Source: Oceanospirillales bacterium (GTDB taxonomy: Bacteria > Pseudomonadota > Gammaproteobacteria > Pseudomonadales > Balneatricaceae). Taken from it: a DNA stretch of 64,000 nt. Where the stretch lies: NCBI GenBank assembly GCA_018223185.1, contig JAAEYW010000001.1:248001-312000 (forward strand), read 5' to 3'. The notes below the pieces were generated by a model. It did not search any database. It was not told the origin of the DNA and saw only the letters and a program-made list of their open reading frames with translations. This document shows, in pieces, positions 27,591 to 36,303 of this stretch; position 1 is the stretch's first letter; every line of letters starts with the position of its first letter. Position numbers and translations under genes: made by a program.

Positions 27591-27614
27591 AAACCGCCAG
27601 TAGGCGGTTTTTTT
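27591..27614 (+). terminator. Terminator after the phnZ-like gene
   Basis: AAACCGCC (27591-27598) pairs with GGCGGTTT (27603-27610), with a T run after it and an A run before it. It could work in both directions. Confidence 0.85.
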
Positions 27615-28042
27615 GTAAGTTTATTACTTCAGCCGAAACACCCTAATCATCAGGCAAAATGGGGGGGAGCTCAACTTTCGGATGGTATCAGCCGAAATAA
27701 TAATTCTAAATATACAAGTTTGATGCCTGAAAGTTATAAGTATATATATATCAATAGCTTATGAGTTTCTTGTGGTTTTTTGGCTAATCATTTTTGAATC
27801 AACCTTCTTAAAACCGTTACCGATCAGATACATAATATTTAGAATAATAACTATTCTTATATAAATCAGATAGTTATCGTGTATCTGATTTGAGTCACTC
27901 CTTTGAAATCAATAGATTATTTGTCTTTTCATATATTGAGTTTCAGTTGTATGCGGTCAGTGAATGCAACGCTAATGACGGGCCTGAGTATCTATTTTCT
28001 TTTCTGTCGAATAGTGCCGGTCAGTGGGAGAGGGGCAGTAAG

Positions 28043-28112
28043 AGAGCACTTAAAACAGAGCACTTAAAACAGAGCACTTAAAACAGAGTACTTTAAATAG
28101 AGCACTGAATAC
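28043..28112. repeat. 14-bp tandem repeat
   Basis: AGAGCACTTAAAAC is repeated three times without change (28043-28084), followed by two degenerate copies (28085-28112). Confidence 0.8.
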
Positions 28113-28165
28113 AGAGTCAGAAAATGAAAGTATAAACCTTGAGAAGGGAAAGGTGGTGTTTAAAC

Positions 28166-28190
28166 AAAAAAAAACAGGCCAGAGGCCTGT
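28166..28190 (-). terminator. Strong terminator for the small minus-strand gene
   Basis: On the minus strand, ACAGGCC/GGCCTGT with a 3-nt loop is followed by nine T residues. Confidence 0.88.
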
Positions 28191-28198
28191 GAAAATAA

Positions 28199-28248
28199 GA
28201 GCGATATAACATTACCGGCCAGTCTTAAGCCGGTAATACGCTCTTTAG
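28199..28248 (-). other. Extended hairpin in the 3' region of the small gene
   Basis: Inner arms ATTACCGGC and GCCGGTAAT pair perfectly. Outer AGAGCG/CGCTCT arms can extend the stem. It lies between the stop codon of the small protein and its terminator, so the transcript has a structured 3' end. Confidence 0.55.
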
Positions 28249-28259
28249 AGAGAATCGTT

Positions 28260-28463
28260 TCAGACAGCGGCAGTATCTTTGTCCATCGCTTGCATGGACA
28301 TTTTGTAGTCTGTGCGGCTGGATAGTGGGCCGAAAGCCGGTACAGTTGATTTAACGCGGCCTTTAATGAATGCAAAAGCACTCAGAATAAGTTCTGCCTG
28401 AACCTGAGAGCGCATGTTTGCTGCTTGCTTATAGATACTGTTACTGGTTTGGGGAATTGCCAT
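28260..28463 (-). CDS. Small protein of unknown function (67 residues)
   Basis: The best start is ATG 28463 with GGTGAG 5 bases ahead; an in-frame ATG at 28475 would add four residues. The sequence MAIPQTSNSIYKQAANMRSQ is followed by QVQAELILSAFAFIKGRV. It has no membrane segment or signal peptide and I do not recognise the family. Support for a real gene comes from the ribosome-binding site, a well-placed strong terminator and an inverted repeat in its upstream region (28481-28538). Confidence 0.6.
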   Translation of the reverse strand: MAIPQTSNSIYKQAANMRSQVQAELILSAFAFIKGRVKSTVPAFGPLSSRTDYKMSMQAMDKDTAAV

Positions 28464-28774
28464 TTTACTCACCATAATTCGAATTCAGTTCAGAGAATAT
28501 ACTCAGTCGATCAGGTTTGATCTGTCAGAACTGAATTCAGGAAACAGAAAGGGATCACCCTTCGGAATATGTGGCGCATTCTAGACTTTAGTATCAGTCG
28601 TGTTAACTGATCAATTTTCAGATAAATGGTGAGTTAAATTCATCATACGGTTAAGTATCTGCTTTATATAAAGAGATCTTTCAGGTTTGAGTTAACAATC
28701 TGTATTTACCGGGCCTTTTGGCCTGAGTATAGTTGATCAGTTTTTTTGAAATGGTCCACCTCAGAGGATTTACC
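28464..28774. promoter_or_regulatory. Divergent intergenic region with an 11-bp inverted repeat
   Basis: GAATTCAGTTC (28481-28491) and GAACTGAATTC (28528-28538) form a perfect inverted repeat with a 36-bp spacer directly upstream of the small gene. It could be an operator or the arms of a 5' leader hairpin. The rest is AT-rich and shows nothing further. Confidence 0.45.
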
Positions 28775-28927
28775 ATGAAAATACTGGCGCTATCGGGAAG
28801 TCCCAGAGCTGAACCCATTAACCGCAGATTGCCTGATATAGCTGTCGCAGGAGCCTGGCAGGCTGCAGACGCTTTGGCTGCTGATCTGTTTGATCTTTTG
28901 CAGAAACAATCTGACGGGTTTAACTGA
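28775..28927 (+). pseudogene. Remnant of an NADPH-dependent FMN reductase (50 residues)
   Basis: ATG 28775 has a GAGG site. The start MKILALSGSPRAEPINRRLPDIAVAG is the flavin-binding N-terminus of FMN reductases, normally about 180 residues long. It runs directly into LAADLFDLLQKQ, which resembles the C-terminal helix of the same family. A large internal deletion is the simplest explanation. Its stop codon overlaps the next start (TGATG), so it may still help translate the methyltransferase. Confidence 0.55.
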
Positions 28928-29544
28928 TGGCGGTTGGTGAGAGTGGTTTTATCGGTTTTTCTCTGGCATCGGCGCGTAATTGCACACCTATCTTTAAGGA
29001 GCTAGCCGTTCTTCTGAGGGGGGATGAGTCTGTTTTGGAGATTGGTAGTGGTAGCGGCCAGCATGCTGTTTATTTCTCGGAACAGCTATCGGGCCTTACC
29101 TGGTTGCCCTCTGAAATTGCGCTGCAGCTAACGGTGTTGCAGGCCAACCTTGATATTCATGGCCGTGCCAACATAAAGGCCCCGCTGTTGTTGGATCTGC
29201 GGGATAAAAACTGGGGGGCTGGATTGCCTGGTGTTGATCTGATATTCAGTGCCAATACACTGCATATTATCAGCTGGGCTGAGGTTGTTTCTCTGTTCTG
29301 TTGCTTGGAAACGGTACTTAAGCCTGGTGGCCGGCTCATTCTGTATGGTCCATTCCGATATGACGATAACTTTACCAGTGATAGCAATGCTGAATTTGAT
29401 GGTTGGCTGAAAGCCCGCGATCCGGACAGCGGTATCCGCGACTTCGAACAGGTTAGTTCACTGGCTTCTGAGGCGGGTTTGATGCTGGAGTGCGATATCA
29501 GTATGCCGGCTAATAATCAGTTGCTGGTCTGGAAGCAGGGATAA
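28927..29544 (+). CDS. DUF938 (METTL26-like) SAM-dependent methyltransferase
   Basis: The 205-residue class I methyltransferase has SAM motif I VLEIGSGSGQHAVYFSEQL near residue 38, an LDLRDKNWG segment and LKPGGRLILYGPF (motif III region). The N-terminal SARNCTPIFKELAVLL fits the DUF938 pattern of S-A-R-N-x-x-P-I. The substrate is unknown for the family. It overlaps the preceding remnant by a base. Confidence 0.85.
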   Translation: MAVGESGFIGFSLASARNCTPIFKELAVLLRGDESVLEIGSGSGQHAVYFSEQLSGLTWLPSEIALQLTVLQANLDIHGRANIKAPLLLDLRDKNWGAGLPGVDLIFSANTLHIISWAEVVSLFCCLETVLKPGGRLILYGPFRYDDNFTSDSNAEFDGWLKARDPDSGIRDFEQVSSLASEAGLMLECDISMPANNQLLVWKQG

Positions 29545-29654
29545 CCGGATACGGTTGTTTCGGTATGTTTTAAGAACGGTATATCTGAGCTGATTGTGTG
29601 TTCTGATGGGGGAATGTAATAGCGGTTGTGCAGAGGTAAAACGTTGGAGGATAA

Positions 29655-29678
29655 GGCTGTAACCCGGAGGTTACAGCC
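29655..29678 (-). terminator. Hairpin after the cold-shock gene
   Basis: GGCTGTAAC/GTTACAGCC is a perfect 9-bp stem with a 6-nt loop about 14 bp beyond the stop codon. There is no T run, so it may act as an mRNA 3' stabiliser. Confidence 0.55.
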
Positions 29679-29691
29679 GGGCGGTTAAACA

Positions 29692-29898
29692 TTACAGGAT
29701 AGTAACGTTCTCTGCCTGTGGACCTTTCTGGCCCTGAGTGACTTCGAAAGAAACTTGCTGTCCTTCGTTCAGAGTCTTAAAACCATCGGAGTTGATAGCA
29801 CGGAAGTGAACGAATACGTCAGGACCGTTATCCTGTTCGATAAAACCATAGCCTTTATCGGCATTGAACCATTTAACGGTACCAGTAGATGTAGACAT
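29692..29898 (-). CDS. Cold-shock domain protein
   Basis: The start is ATG 29898 ([20 protein letters not shown]), giving 68 residues, the CspA size. Both RNA-binding motifs, KGYGFI and DVFVHF, are intact. It is an RNA chaperone that binds single-stranded nucleic acid. The frame extends upstream only into non-conserved sequence. A long AT-rich leader precedes it, as is common for csp genes. Confidence 0.95.
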   Translation of the reverse strand: MSTSTGTVKWFNADKGYGFIEQDNGPDVFVHFRAINSDGFKTLNEGQQVSFEVTQGQKGPQAENVTIL

Positions 29899-30397
29899 AA
29901 TTGTATTCCCTACAATAGTTTTTTTTTTGAATAATTGCGCTCTGAATATAGTCAGATACACGGGTTAAGCTAAGAATGCAGGAACTACATTTATGACGAA
30001 GGGACACACAGGTTAATCTGATGGACTCTTTGGTGCATAAAAATCGGGCCGTACTTTCAAGCTGATTTAATTCTAAGACATTTGCCAAAATAGTAAAAGA
30101 GTTATTTTTAAGTCGTTTTTTTGTTTTAACTTGTTGTAATTTAAGAGGTTGTTTGTTTTTTGGTGAGTCTGTTAAACGCCGCATAATCGCTCATGATTAT
30201 TTTATCCTGCTTTTTTTACACTGAAGTTAAGGCTGACAAATGCTGTTCAGGGATGTGATAACAGCCTGTATCGGGCCTGTTGAGGATGTTCATATCTGCA
30301 CAGAGGCGTGGTTTGTATTTTAAAGATGAGGGGCTGAAGAGAGCATTCAGGAGTGGGGGACTGCGGTGCTGGCGACACGGTAATCTTCTGATGCAGA
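29899..30397. other. Long csp leader and intergenic DNA
   Basis: About 500 bp lie between the csp start and the hairpin after the DUF2058 gene. The first 250 bp, rich in A/T tracts, are the likely long 5' leader of csp mRNA. I see no gene. Confidence 0.4.
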
Positions 30398-30424
30398 CCC
30401 TTCCTCAGGTTGTCTGAGGAAGGG
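30398..30424 (-). terminator. Hairpin after the DUF2058 gene
   Basis: CCCTTCCTCAG (30398-30408) pairs perfectly with CTGAGGAAGGG (30414-30424) with a 5-nt loop. No T run follows on the minus strand. Confidence 0.6.
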
Positions 30425-30472
30425 GTATGATCGGTTTTATGAAAAAGCGGTTATGCTGAGTGAATCCTGTCA

Positions 30473-31030
30473 TTACCACATAAGGTCATCAGGGATCTGG
30501 AAGTCTGCATAAGGGTCATCCGGGTCGATCTCTTCCACTTTTTGACGGCTGATAATCAGCTCTGGACGACGCTCACTTATCTTTTCAGCAACGCCTGCCG
30601 GAATCAGGGTATAACCGCTCTTGCCTGAGGCGATGGCCAGGTTGCCTTTAGCCAGCTGTTCCTGCAGGTCTTTAGTGACATAGAGTTTCTTGATGGTCGT
30701 TCCATCTGCGAAGTTATACTCAATATCTCCATCAGCGGGCATGTGAACGCTATTCTGCTGCAGCATCTGCAGGCATGATGCATCAATAGAGCGACGGGTG
30801 AGTTCATCTTCCCGCTGGCGATTCAGCTCCCGGTCCCGCTTTAGTTTTTCCTCTTTTGCAGCGGCGATCGACTGTTCCCGCTCCAGCTGCTCCTGATCTT
30901 TAAAGACTTCGCCTTTTTTAACGGCTTTTGCCTGTTTAGTTTTCTTGCGCTTTTCGGCTTTTGCTTTGTTAGCCTGTTGCTTGTTTGCCAGACCCGCTTT
31001 TAGAAGCTGATCCTGTAGAGATCCTGCCAT
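30473..31030 (-). CDS. DUF2058 (YaiL-like) protein
   Basis: The protein has 185 residues. It starts MAGSLQDQLLKAGLANKQQANKAKAEKRKKTKQAKA, the typical basic start of the family, followed by a charged coiled-coil (EQLEREQSIAAAKEEKLKRD). The C-terminal globular part has NFADGTTIKKLYVT and GYTLIPAGVAEKI. The family is widespread in gammaproteobacteria; a nucleoprotein role is suspected but not established. Confidence 0.85.
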   Translation of the reverse strand: MAGSLQDQLLKAGLANKQQANKAKAEKRKKTKQAKAVKKGEVFKDQEQLEREQSIAAAKEEKLKRDRELNRQREDELTRRSIDASCLQMLQQNSVHMPADGDIEYNFADGTTIKKLYVTKDLQEQLAKGNLAIASGKSGYTLIPAGVAEKISERRPELIISRQKVEEIDPDDPYADFQIPDDLMW

Positions 31031-31339
31031 GTTGTTTACCCTGCTTATATCGCATTCAGGGTGTGAACTATATCGGACATCGGGTTTTAGCTCCAGATCA
31101 ACAGTTGATTAGATCGCTCTCGGGGCGTGTTGAATAGATCTTAATTCCTGTTTGAGATGGGACCTGTCTGTTACGAAAAATACAGGTGCTTCTTGAAAAT
31201 TTCCCAGAGAGCGGGCCGGGCTTATTCACACCTTCTATTACCACCTGAGATCATTCATCGGCGTTTTTTTGCTTTAAACTCTCAGCGCACTGTTGTTGAA
31301 TAGTGATACCGACAACCCGAATCTGTGCAGATGATTAAT
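31031..31339. other. Intergenic region, nothing distinct
   Basis: This 309-bp divergent gap lies between the DUF2058 and LOG genes. It must hold both promoters, but I could not assign any box with confidence. Confidence 0.4.
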
Positions 31340-31891
31340 ATGAGAATTGCCGTTTACTGTGGAGCTTCATCAGGGCCTGAAAAGGGACCCTATAAAAGTG
31401 AAGCACGAAATCTGGGACGTCTGATGGCCCGGAAAAATATTCAACTGGTGTATGGTGGTTCAAGTATCGGCCTGATGGGAAGTGTTGCCGATGGTGTGCT
31501 GGAAGGCGGTGGCCATGTGTGTGGTGTGATGCCTCAGGTGCTGGTTGACCGTGAACAGGTTCATGTGGGTCTGAGTGAGCTGCATGTCGTTGAGGATATG
31601 CATCAGCGAAAGGCCGTGATGATGGAACTGGCCGATGCGTTTATTGCGCTGCCGGGTGGCACCGGCACTCTGGAAGAGCTGTTCGAGGTCTGGGCCTGGC
31701 GGCAGATCGGTATTCATCATAAGCCGTTTGGTTTGTTGAACATTCAGAATTACTTCGATAATCTTCTGGCTTTTATTGCCCATGCAGCAGACCAGGAGTT
31801 TATCCGGGATGAGTACCGGGACTTTTTACTGGTTGATAGTCATCCTGAGGGGCTGCTTACCCGGCTGTCTGATAAACTGAATCAGGCCTGA
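31340..31891 (+). CDS. LOG-family Rossmann-fold nucleotide hydrolase
   Basis: I take ATG 31340 (MRIAVYCGASSG), giving 183 residues. In-frame starts at 31331 (ATG) and 31325 (GTG) are also possible because no site decides. VYGGSSIGLMGSVADG and ALPGGTGTLEELFEV (PGGxGTxxE) are the signature of LOG phosphoribohydrolases. These enzymes release free bases from cytokinin or nucleoside monophosphates. The bacterial role is often nucleotide salvage. Confidence 0.88.
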   Translation: MRIAVYCGASSGPEKGPYKSEARNLGRLMARKNIQLVYGGSSIGLMGSVADGVLEGGGHVCGVMPQVLVDREQVHVGLSELHVVEDMHQRKAVMMELADAFIALPGGTGTLEELFEVWAWRQIGIHHKPFGLLNIQNYFDNLLAFIAHAADQEFIRDEYRDFLLVDSHPEGLLTRLSDKLNQA

Positions 31892-31989
31892 CATGTTAGT
31901 CTTCTGTATCGTGCCTGCTTATATCTTGCTTTAATATCGGTTTAATAGCGGCGGACCATTCTGTCTGCCAGTGTAATTTTGGAGTCAGC

Positions 31990-32376
31990 ATGTCAAAAAT
32001 GCCGGAAGGGCGGCCTTCACTCAGGACCATTGCAATGCCGGGAGATGCCAATCCGGATGGTGATATCTTCGGCGGCTGGATTATGGCACAGATGGATCTG
32101 GCCAGTGGCAGCTTCGCTTCACAGGAGACAAAGTGCAGGGTCGTTACCGTTGCGGTTGATGCGATGACTTTTCATAAGCCGGTGTATATCGGTGATGATG
32201 TCAGTTGTTTCTGTAAAATGGTTCGCTACGGCAATACATCACTGGTTGTTCATGTGGAAACCTGGGTGCAACGGCATCATAGTGAGATGATTGAAAAGGT
32301 GACTGAAGGCAATTTCACTTTTGTGGCGATTGGCAGCGATGGTCGTCCCCGGCCGGTAAAAAGCCAGAGCATTTAA
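31990..32376 (+). CDS. yciA: Acyl-CoA thioesterase, YciA type
   Basis: The 128-residue hotdog-fold protein has GDANPDGDIFGGWIMAQMDLASG, with the catalytic Asp region, and FHKPVYIGDDVSCFCKMV. GGAG lies 7 bases before ATG 31990. YciA hydrolyses a wide range of acyl-CoA esters in the cytosol. Confidence 0.9.
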   Translation: MSKMPEGRPSLRTIAMPGDANPDGDIFGGWIMAQMDLASGSFASQETKCRVVTVAVDAMTFHKPVYIGDDVSCFCKMVRYGNTSLVVHVETWVQRHHSEMIEKVTEGNFTFVAIGSDGRPRPVKSQSI

Positions 32377-32419
32377 AAACATGTTCTGTGACAGGTATGG
32401 TTATCTTTCTGCTCCATAC

Positions 32420-32445
32420 TGACAGGCGACGCGGGTTGCCTGTCA
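32420..32445. other. Hairpin between convergent genes
   Basis: TGACAGGC (32420-32427) pairs with GCCTGTCA (32438-32445) in the short gap between yciA and the flavodoxin-like gene. There is no T run. Confidence 0.4.
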
Positions 32446-32459
32446 TCCGGCTTCAGGTG

Positions 32460-33035
32460 TTACTGTTTCCAGCGTTTAGCTGCAGTTGCAACCCGCGCAC
32501 CCAGTGCCTGAGCGGTATCGCGGTCACATTGAGGAGGCGTCACATCAGAACCTTCGTCAGCATTGCTCTGTGCCATCGCTCCCAGGTAGCTGCCAATCCG
32601 GTTGAGACTTTGCGGATCACCCTGGCTGCTGTTGTTGCTGTTTGCAACCGCCAGATTAATCCAGTTCATTCCATGTTGTGCAGCGAAAATCGTCATCTGA
32701 ATCAGGGTGTTCAGTTTATCTCCGCTCAGGCTGGCTGAGTTGGTAAAACCGGCGGCCAGTTTATCTTTCCAGCCCTGTTCAGCCCAGATTTTTGAACTGG
32801 CGTCCATGAAGGTTTTAAACGGACCGCTAACTGAACCCATATAGGTTGGTGAGCCAAAGATAATTGCATCGGCATCAGCCAGTGCATCCCAGTTAACGGC
32901 ATCCAGATCAGCGACAGAGACTGTTATAGCAACTGCGCCCGCATTTTCTACGCCAGCCGCAACTGCCTGGGCCAGCACTTCAGTGTGCCCGTAACCGCTG
33001 TGATATGCGATTGCTACTTTTACCTGATCAGACAT
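32460..33035 (-). CDS. Flavodoxin-like NAD(P)H:quinone/FMN reductase
   Basis: The 191-residue flavodoxin-fold protein has phosphate loop YHSGYGHTEVLAQAV and second loop FGSPTYMGSVSGPFKTFMD. It resembles WrbA-type and related quinone reductases. A LysR gene is divergent 105 bp away, a common pair in which the regulator responds to a quinone or electrophile (inference). Confidence 0.85.
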   Translation of the reverse strand: MSDQVKVAIAYHSGYGHTEVLAQAVAAGVENAGAVAITVSVADLDAVNWDALADADAIIFGSPTYMGSVSGPFKTFMDASSKIWAEQGWKDKLAAGFTNSASLSGDKLNTLIQMTIFAAQHGMNWINLAVANSNNSSQGDPQSLNRIGSYLGAMAQSNADEGSDVTPPQCDRDTAQALGARVATAAKRWKQ

Positions 33036-33140
33036 AAATAATACCTCGTTAAATTGTGTTGCCGGGCTGTGTTTCCCGTAGTCATGGCTACTTTAATGAT
33101 TCATAATGAATTCATCTAATGCATTGTTGTGATAATTGTT

Positions 33141-34052
33141 ATGCGCGAAGTGAATCTAAGGTCCATCGATCTGAATCTGTTAGTGATAATGCAGCAGTTG
33201 CTGGAAACACGGCATGTTACCCGCGCTTCAGAATTGTTAAATATGAGTCAGCCTGCGGTCAGCCGTGCATTGCAACGACTGCGGGACACCTTTGATGATC
33301 CGTTGCTGGTGAGAACGGCTCACGGTTTTGATCTGAGTGCCCGGGGGGCCGATATTCTTCCCCGGTTGCAGGTGCTTATCAGTGGTGTGGAGCAGCTTAT
33401 CGCTGAGCCGCAATTTATACCCTCTGAAGCGGAAGATGTGGTGCGGGTCTACGGCCTGGATCTGGAAGTGGCGTGTTTTGTCTCGCCGCTGATGAAAGTG
33501 CTGCGCTCGGAAGCGCCCAAAATGCGTCTGGAAGTGCGTTCTGAGCCGCGCAACCATTTTGAGTTGCTGGAAAACGGTGAGGTACAGTTTTCTCTGACAG
33601 GGATGGTGCCGCAAACAGGGGAGGGTCAATACCGGCGTTTGTTAATTGCCCAGTCTGGAGTCGTCTGTATGATGGCGGCGGATCACCCGCTGGCAGCAGA
33701 AGAGCTGACACTTGATAACTATCTCTCCGCCAGCCATGGCCTGGTGTCGATGACAGGGCAGGGGCCTGGGCATTTAGATGAGCGGCTGGAACAGATGGGG
33801 CGGAAACGGCATCTGGCGCTGCGTCTGTCTAACTTTATGACCGCAGCGGATTTCTGTGAAACATCTGATCTGTTGTTCTATCTGCCGCAGATAGTTGCTC
33901 AGCGAATCGCTCAGGGACGGAATATTATTTTTAAACCTGCCCCCGTTGAACTGCAGTCTGCACCGATCAGTTTCTATCTTTACTGGCATGAAAGGCATCA
34001 CCGTGACCCGATGTGTCGCTGGATCCGGCAGCGGATTTTGCAGGTGATCTGA
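33141..34052 (+). CDS. LysR-family regulator divergent to the flavodoxin-like gene
   Basis: I take ATG 33141, giving 303 residues; a GTG 12 bases upstream is possible. The HTH (residues 8-65) has ITRASELL-type spacing with NMSQPAVSRALQRLRDTFDDPLLVRT, the NodD/PA-type LysR subgroup. It probably controls the adjacent reductase gene. Confidence 0.86.
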   Translation: MREVNLRSIDLNLLVIMQQLLETRHVTRASELLNMSQPAVSRALQRLRDTFDDPLLVRTAHGFDLSARGADILPRLQVLISGVEQLIAEPQFIPSEAEDVVRVYGLDLEVACFVSPLMKVLRSEAPKMRLEVRSEPRNHFELLENGEVQFSLTGMVPQTGEGQYRRLLIAQSGVVCMMAADHPLAAEELTLDNYLSASHGLVSMTGQGPGHLDERLEQMGRKRHLALRLSNFMTAADFCETSDLLFYLPQIVAQRIAQGRNIIFKPAPVELQSAPISFYLYWHERHHRDPMCRWIRQRILQVI

Positions 34053-34157
34053 GGTTAAGCGTCTGACGCTAAAGTAGTAGATTAAACAGACGCAAAGTAC
34101 TATGGTTGAAAAAAAGAACTTTACGGATTATTGAAAGTTGATCCGTGGAGTGCCTCT

Positions 34158-36272
34158 ATGCCATTTTATGCCTTTCTCAGAACAGTGTTGCTTCTCTGTC
34201 TGCTGCTTCCGAGCTGTATTGCACTGGCACAGGTATCTGAAACCGAGATCCGTACAATCTTCCCCAAACTGACCCGTATTGGCGACCCGCTTGAAACCCC
34301 CTCAGTTATACCTGTTTACCAGCTTGATCAGTTGTTAGGCTATGTCTTTGAAACCAATGATCTGACCAACCTTCCCGGCTTCTCGGGGGAACGGATCAAT
34401 CTTCTGATCGGCCTGGATGCCACAGGTAAAATAGTCAGGATCAAAGTACTCAACCACCATGAACCGATATTTATGCATGGCCTGGGCGAGCAACCGATGA
34501 TTGAGTTTATCCGTCAGTATGAGGGATTAACGGTTGATAAACGGGTTATTGTGGATAGTCGTCATAGCGGACAGGATCAGGACGGTTCCGGGACGGTCTA
34601 TATCGATGGTGTTACCAAAGCAACCGTTTCTGTGCTGGTGATGAATGACACGGTGTTATCTGCCGCGCTGCAGGTTGCCCGGGCTTATCTGGAGGGCTTT
34701 GAACGCCCGCCTACCGTTACTGTCAGAGAGGATATTTTTCAGCCCTATAGCTGGCAGCAGCTAGAGAACAGCGGTTTATTGCGTTACTGGATGGTCTCTG
34801 AAGATCAGCTACAACAGGGCTTTCCGTTACCGCTGGAGGATTATCAGGATCCGGAGCTACAGCAGGCTCTGGCGGAGTCCGATCTGCCGGGACGTTATTA
34901 TTATGCTTATCTCAACACCCCGGTAACCGGTAAAAATATACTCGGTCAGCAGGAATATGAACGCTTGTTGTCGGTATTGCGTCCCGGCGAACATGCGTTG
35001 CTGGTTGCGTCGGTGGGGGAGTATGGTTTTCTTGAACCTGAGTTTCGCCGGGGCACTGTGCCCAGCCGGCTGGGAATGTCCCAGAACGGTTTGCCCGTGG
35101 ATATCCGCGATCTGGATTTTTTTGATAATACACAGCCGCAGCTGCCTGCCGATGCCCCCGCCTTTGAAGAGCTGAGGGTATTCAGAATTAAAGCCCAGTC
35201 GGGGTTTGATCCATCACAACCGATGAGACTGAATCTGGACCTTAATCTGCCCCGAAATCACCTGATTCGTGATCAGGCCCAGTTTGAAGACAGCTACCAA
35301 CTGCCTGCAGAGTTGTTTGATATTACCGTGACAGAGGAGGTTGAGCCCATGCCGTTATGGCAACGGTTATGGCTGGATCGCTGGGTGCAGATCACCGGGC
35401 TGGTGCTGACTCTGCTGGTGGTGACTGCTGCGTTTATCTGGCAGCACCGTTTGTCGGCGCACAGTCGGTTATTTCACCAGGTTCGCTGGGGCGTTATGCT
35501 GTTTACGCTGGGCTTTATTGGCATCTACGCTCAGGGTCAGCTATCGGTCGTCAATATATATACCCTGTTGCTGCAGCTGGTAAAAGGCTTTGATATTGAG
35601 GTGTTTCTGTTAGATCCGGTGCTTTTTGTGCTGTGGACCTATGTGTTTGTTACGCTCTTCCTCTGGGGACGGGGTGTCTTCTGTGGCTGGCTCTGTCCCT
35701 TTGGTGTGCTGCAGGAGATCGCAGCTAAAGCCGGCAGCCTGCTGAAACTGAAGCAGGTGAAGATTCCTCCGGCGTTGCATCACACACTGCAAAAACTGAA
35801 GTATCTGTTGCTGCTGGTGCTGGTGGGCAGTGCGTTCTGGTCAGTCAGTCTGGCGGAACGACTGGCGGAACTTGAACCCTTTAAAACCGCGATCACCCTG
35901 ACTTTTATCCGCAGCTGGCCTTTTGTTGTTTATGCGCTGCTGCTGTTAGTCACGGGGATGTTTATCCATAAGTTTTTCTGTCGCTATCTGTGTCCGCTGG
36001 GGGCCGGTTTAGCAGTGCTGGGCAGGTTCAGCCTGTTCCGCTGGTTGCACCGCAGGGCTGAGTGCGGCAGTCCATGCCAGCTCTGCAAAGTGCGGTGTGG
36101 AATCGACTCCATCAACCGGGACGGCAGTGTTGATTACGATGAGTGTATTCAGTGTATGGAGTGCATCGTTATTCTGAATAACGATGATCAGTGTGCCATT
36201 GAGCTTTCTCAGAGTAAGCAGAGGGCTAAAGCGGCTCTGGAGCAGCACGGGATTCCTGTGCAGCAAATTTAA
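34158..36272 (+). CDS. NosR/NirI-like membrane FMN and iron-sulfur protein
   Basis: ATG 34158 with TGGAG upstream gives 704 residues. A signal sequence (LRTVLLLCLLLPSCIALA) leads to a periplasmic FMN-binding domain with GVTKATVS; T156 is the likely covalent flavin site. Transmembrane segments start near residue 415. Two CP motifs, CGWLCPFG and CRYLCPLG, lie between helices. The C-terminus has ferredoxin-like cysteines (ECGSPCQLCKVRCG and CIQCMEC). NosR feeds electrons to N2O reductase, but no nos gene is present. Confidence 0.85.
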   Translation: MPFYAFLRTVLLLCLLLPSCIALAQVSETEIRTIFPKLTRIGDPLETPSVIPVYQLDQLLGYVFETNDLTNLPGFSGERINLLIGLDATGKIVRIKVLNHHEPIFMHGLGEQPMIEFIRQYEGLTVDKRVIVDSRHSGQDQDGSGTVYIDGVTKATVSVLVMNDTVLSAALQVARAYLEGFERPPTVTVREDIFQPYSWQQLENSGLLRYWMVSEDQLQQGFPLPLEDYQDPELQQALAESDLPGRYYYAYLNTPVTGKNILGQQEYERLLSVLRPGEHALLVASVGEYGFLEPEFRRGTVPSRLGMSQNGLPVDIRDLDFFDNTQPQLPADAPAFEELRVFRIKAQSGFDPSQPMRLNLDLNLPRNHLIRDQAQFEDSYQLPAELFDITVTEEVEPMPLWQRLWLDRWVQITGLVLTLLVVTAAFIWQHRLSAHSRLFHQVRWGVMLFTLGFIGIYAQGQLSVVNIYTLLLQLVKGFDIEVFLLDPVLFVLWTYVFVTLFLWGRGVFCGWLCPFGVLQEIAAKAGSLLKLKQVKIPPALHHTLQKLKYLLLLVLVGSAFWSVSLAERLAELEPFKTAITLTFIRSWPFVVYALLLLVTGMFIHKFFCRYLCPLGAGLAVLGRFSLFRWLHRRAECGSPCQLCKVRCGIDSINRDGSVDYDECIQCMECIVILNNDDQCAIELSQSKQRAKAALEQHGIPVQQI

Positions 36273-36303
36273 AGCGGGGTGTGCTGGCGGGGTGGTGATC
36301 CGT

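Larger units (their letters stand above)
27550..28165. other. AT-rich gene-free region
   Basis: This stretch of about 600 bp between phnZ and the small minus-strand gene is clearly AT-rich. It holds a terminator and a 14-bp tandem repeat. A 63-codon frame at 27890-28081 ends in the repeat and is not supported. Confidence 0.5.

Noticed and set aside
27890-28081. 63-codon plus-strand frame
   Set aside because: It lies in AT-rich DNA and ends in a tandem repeat; no start signal.
32420-32445. Terminator between yciA and the flavodoxin-like gene
   Set aside because: The hairpin is real but lacks a T run on both strands, so I list it only as a hairpin.
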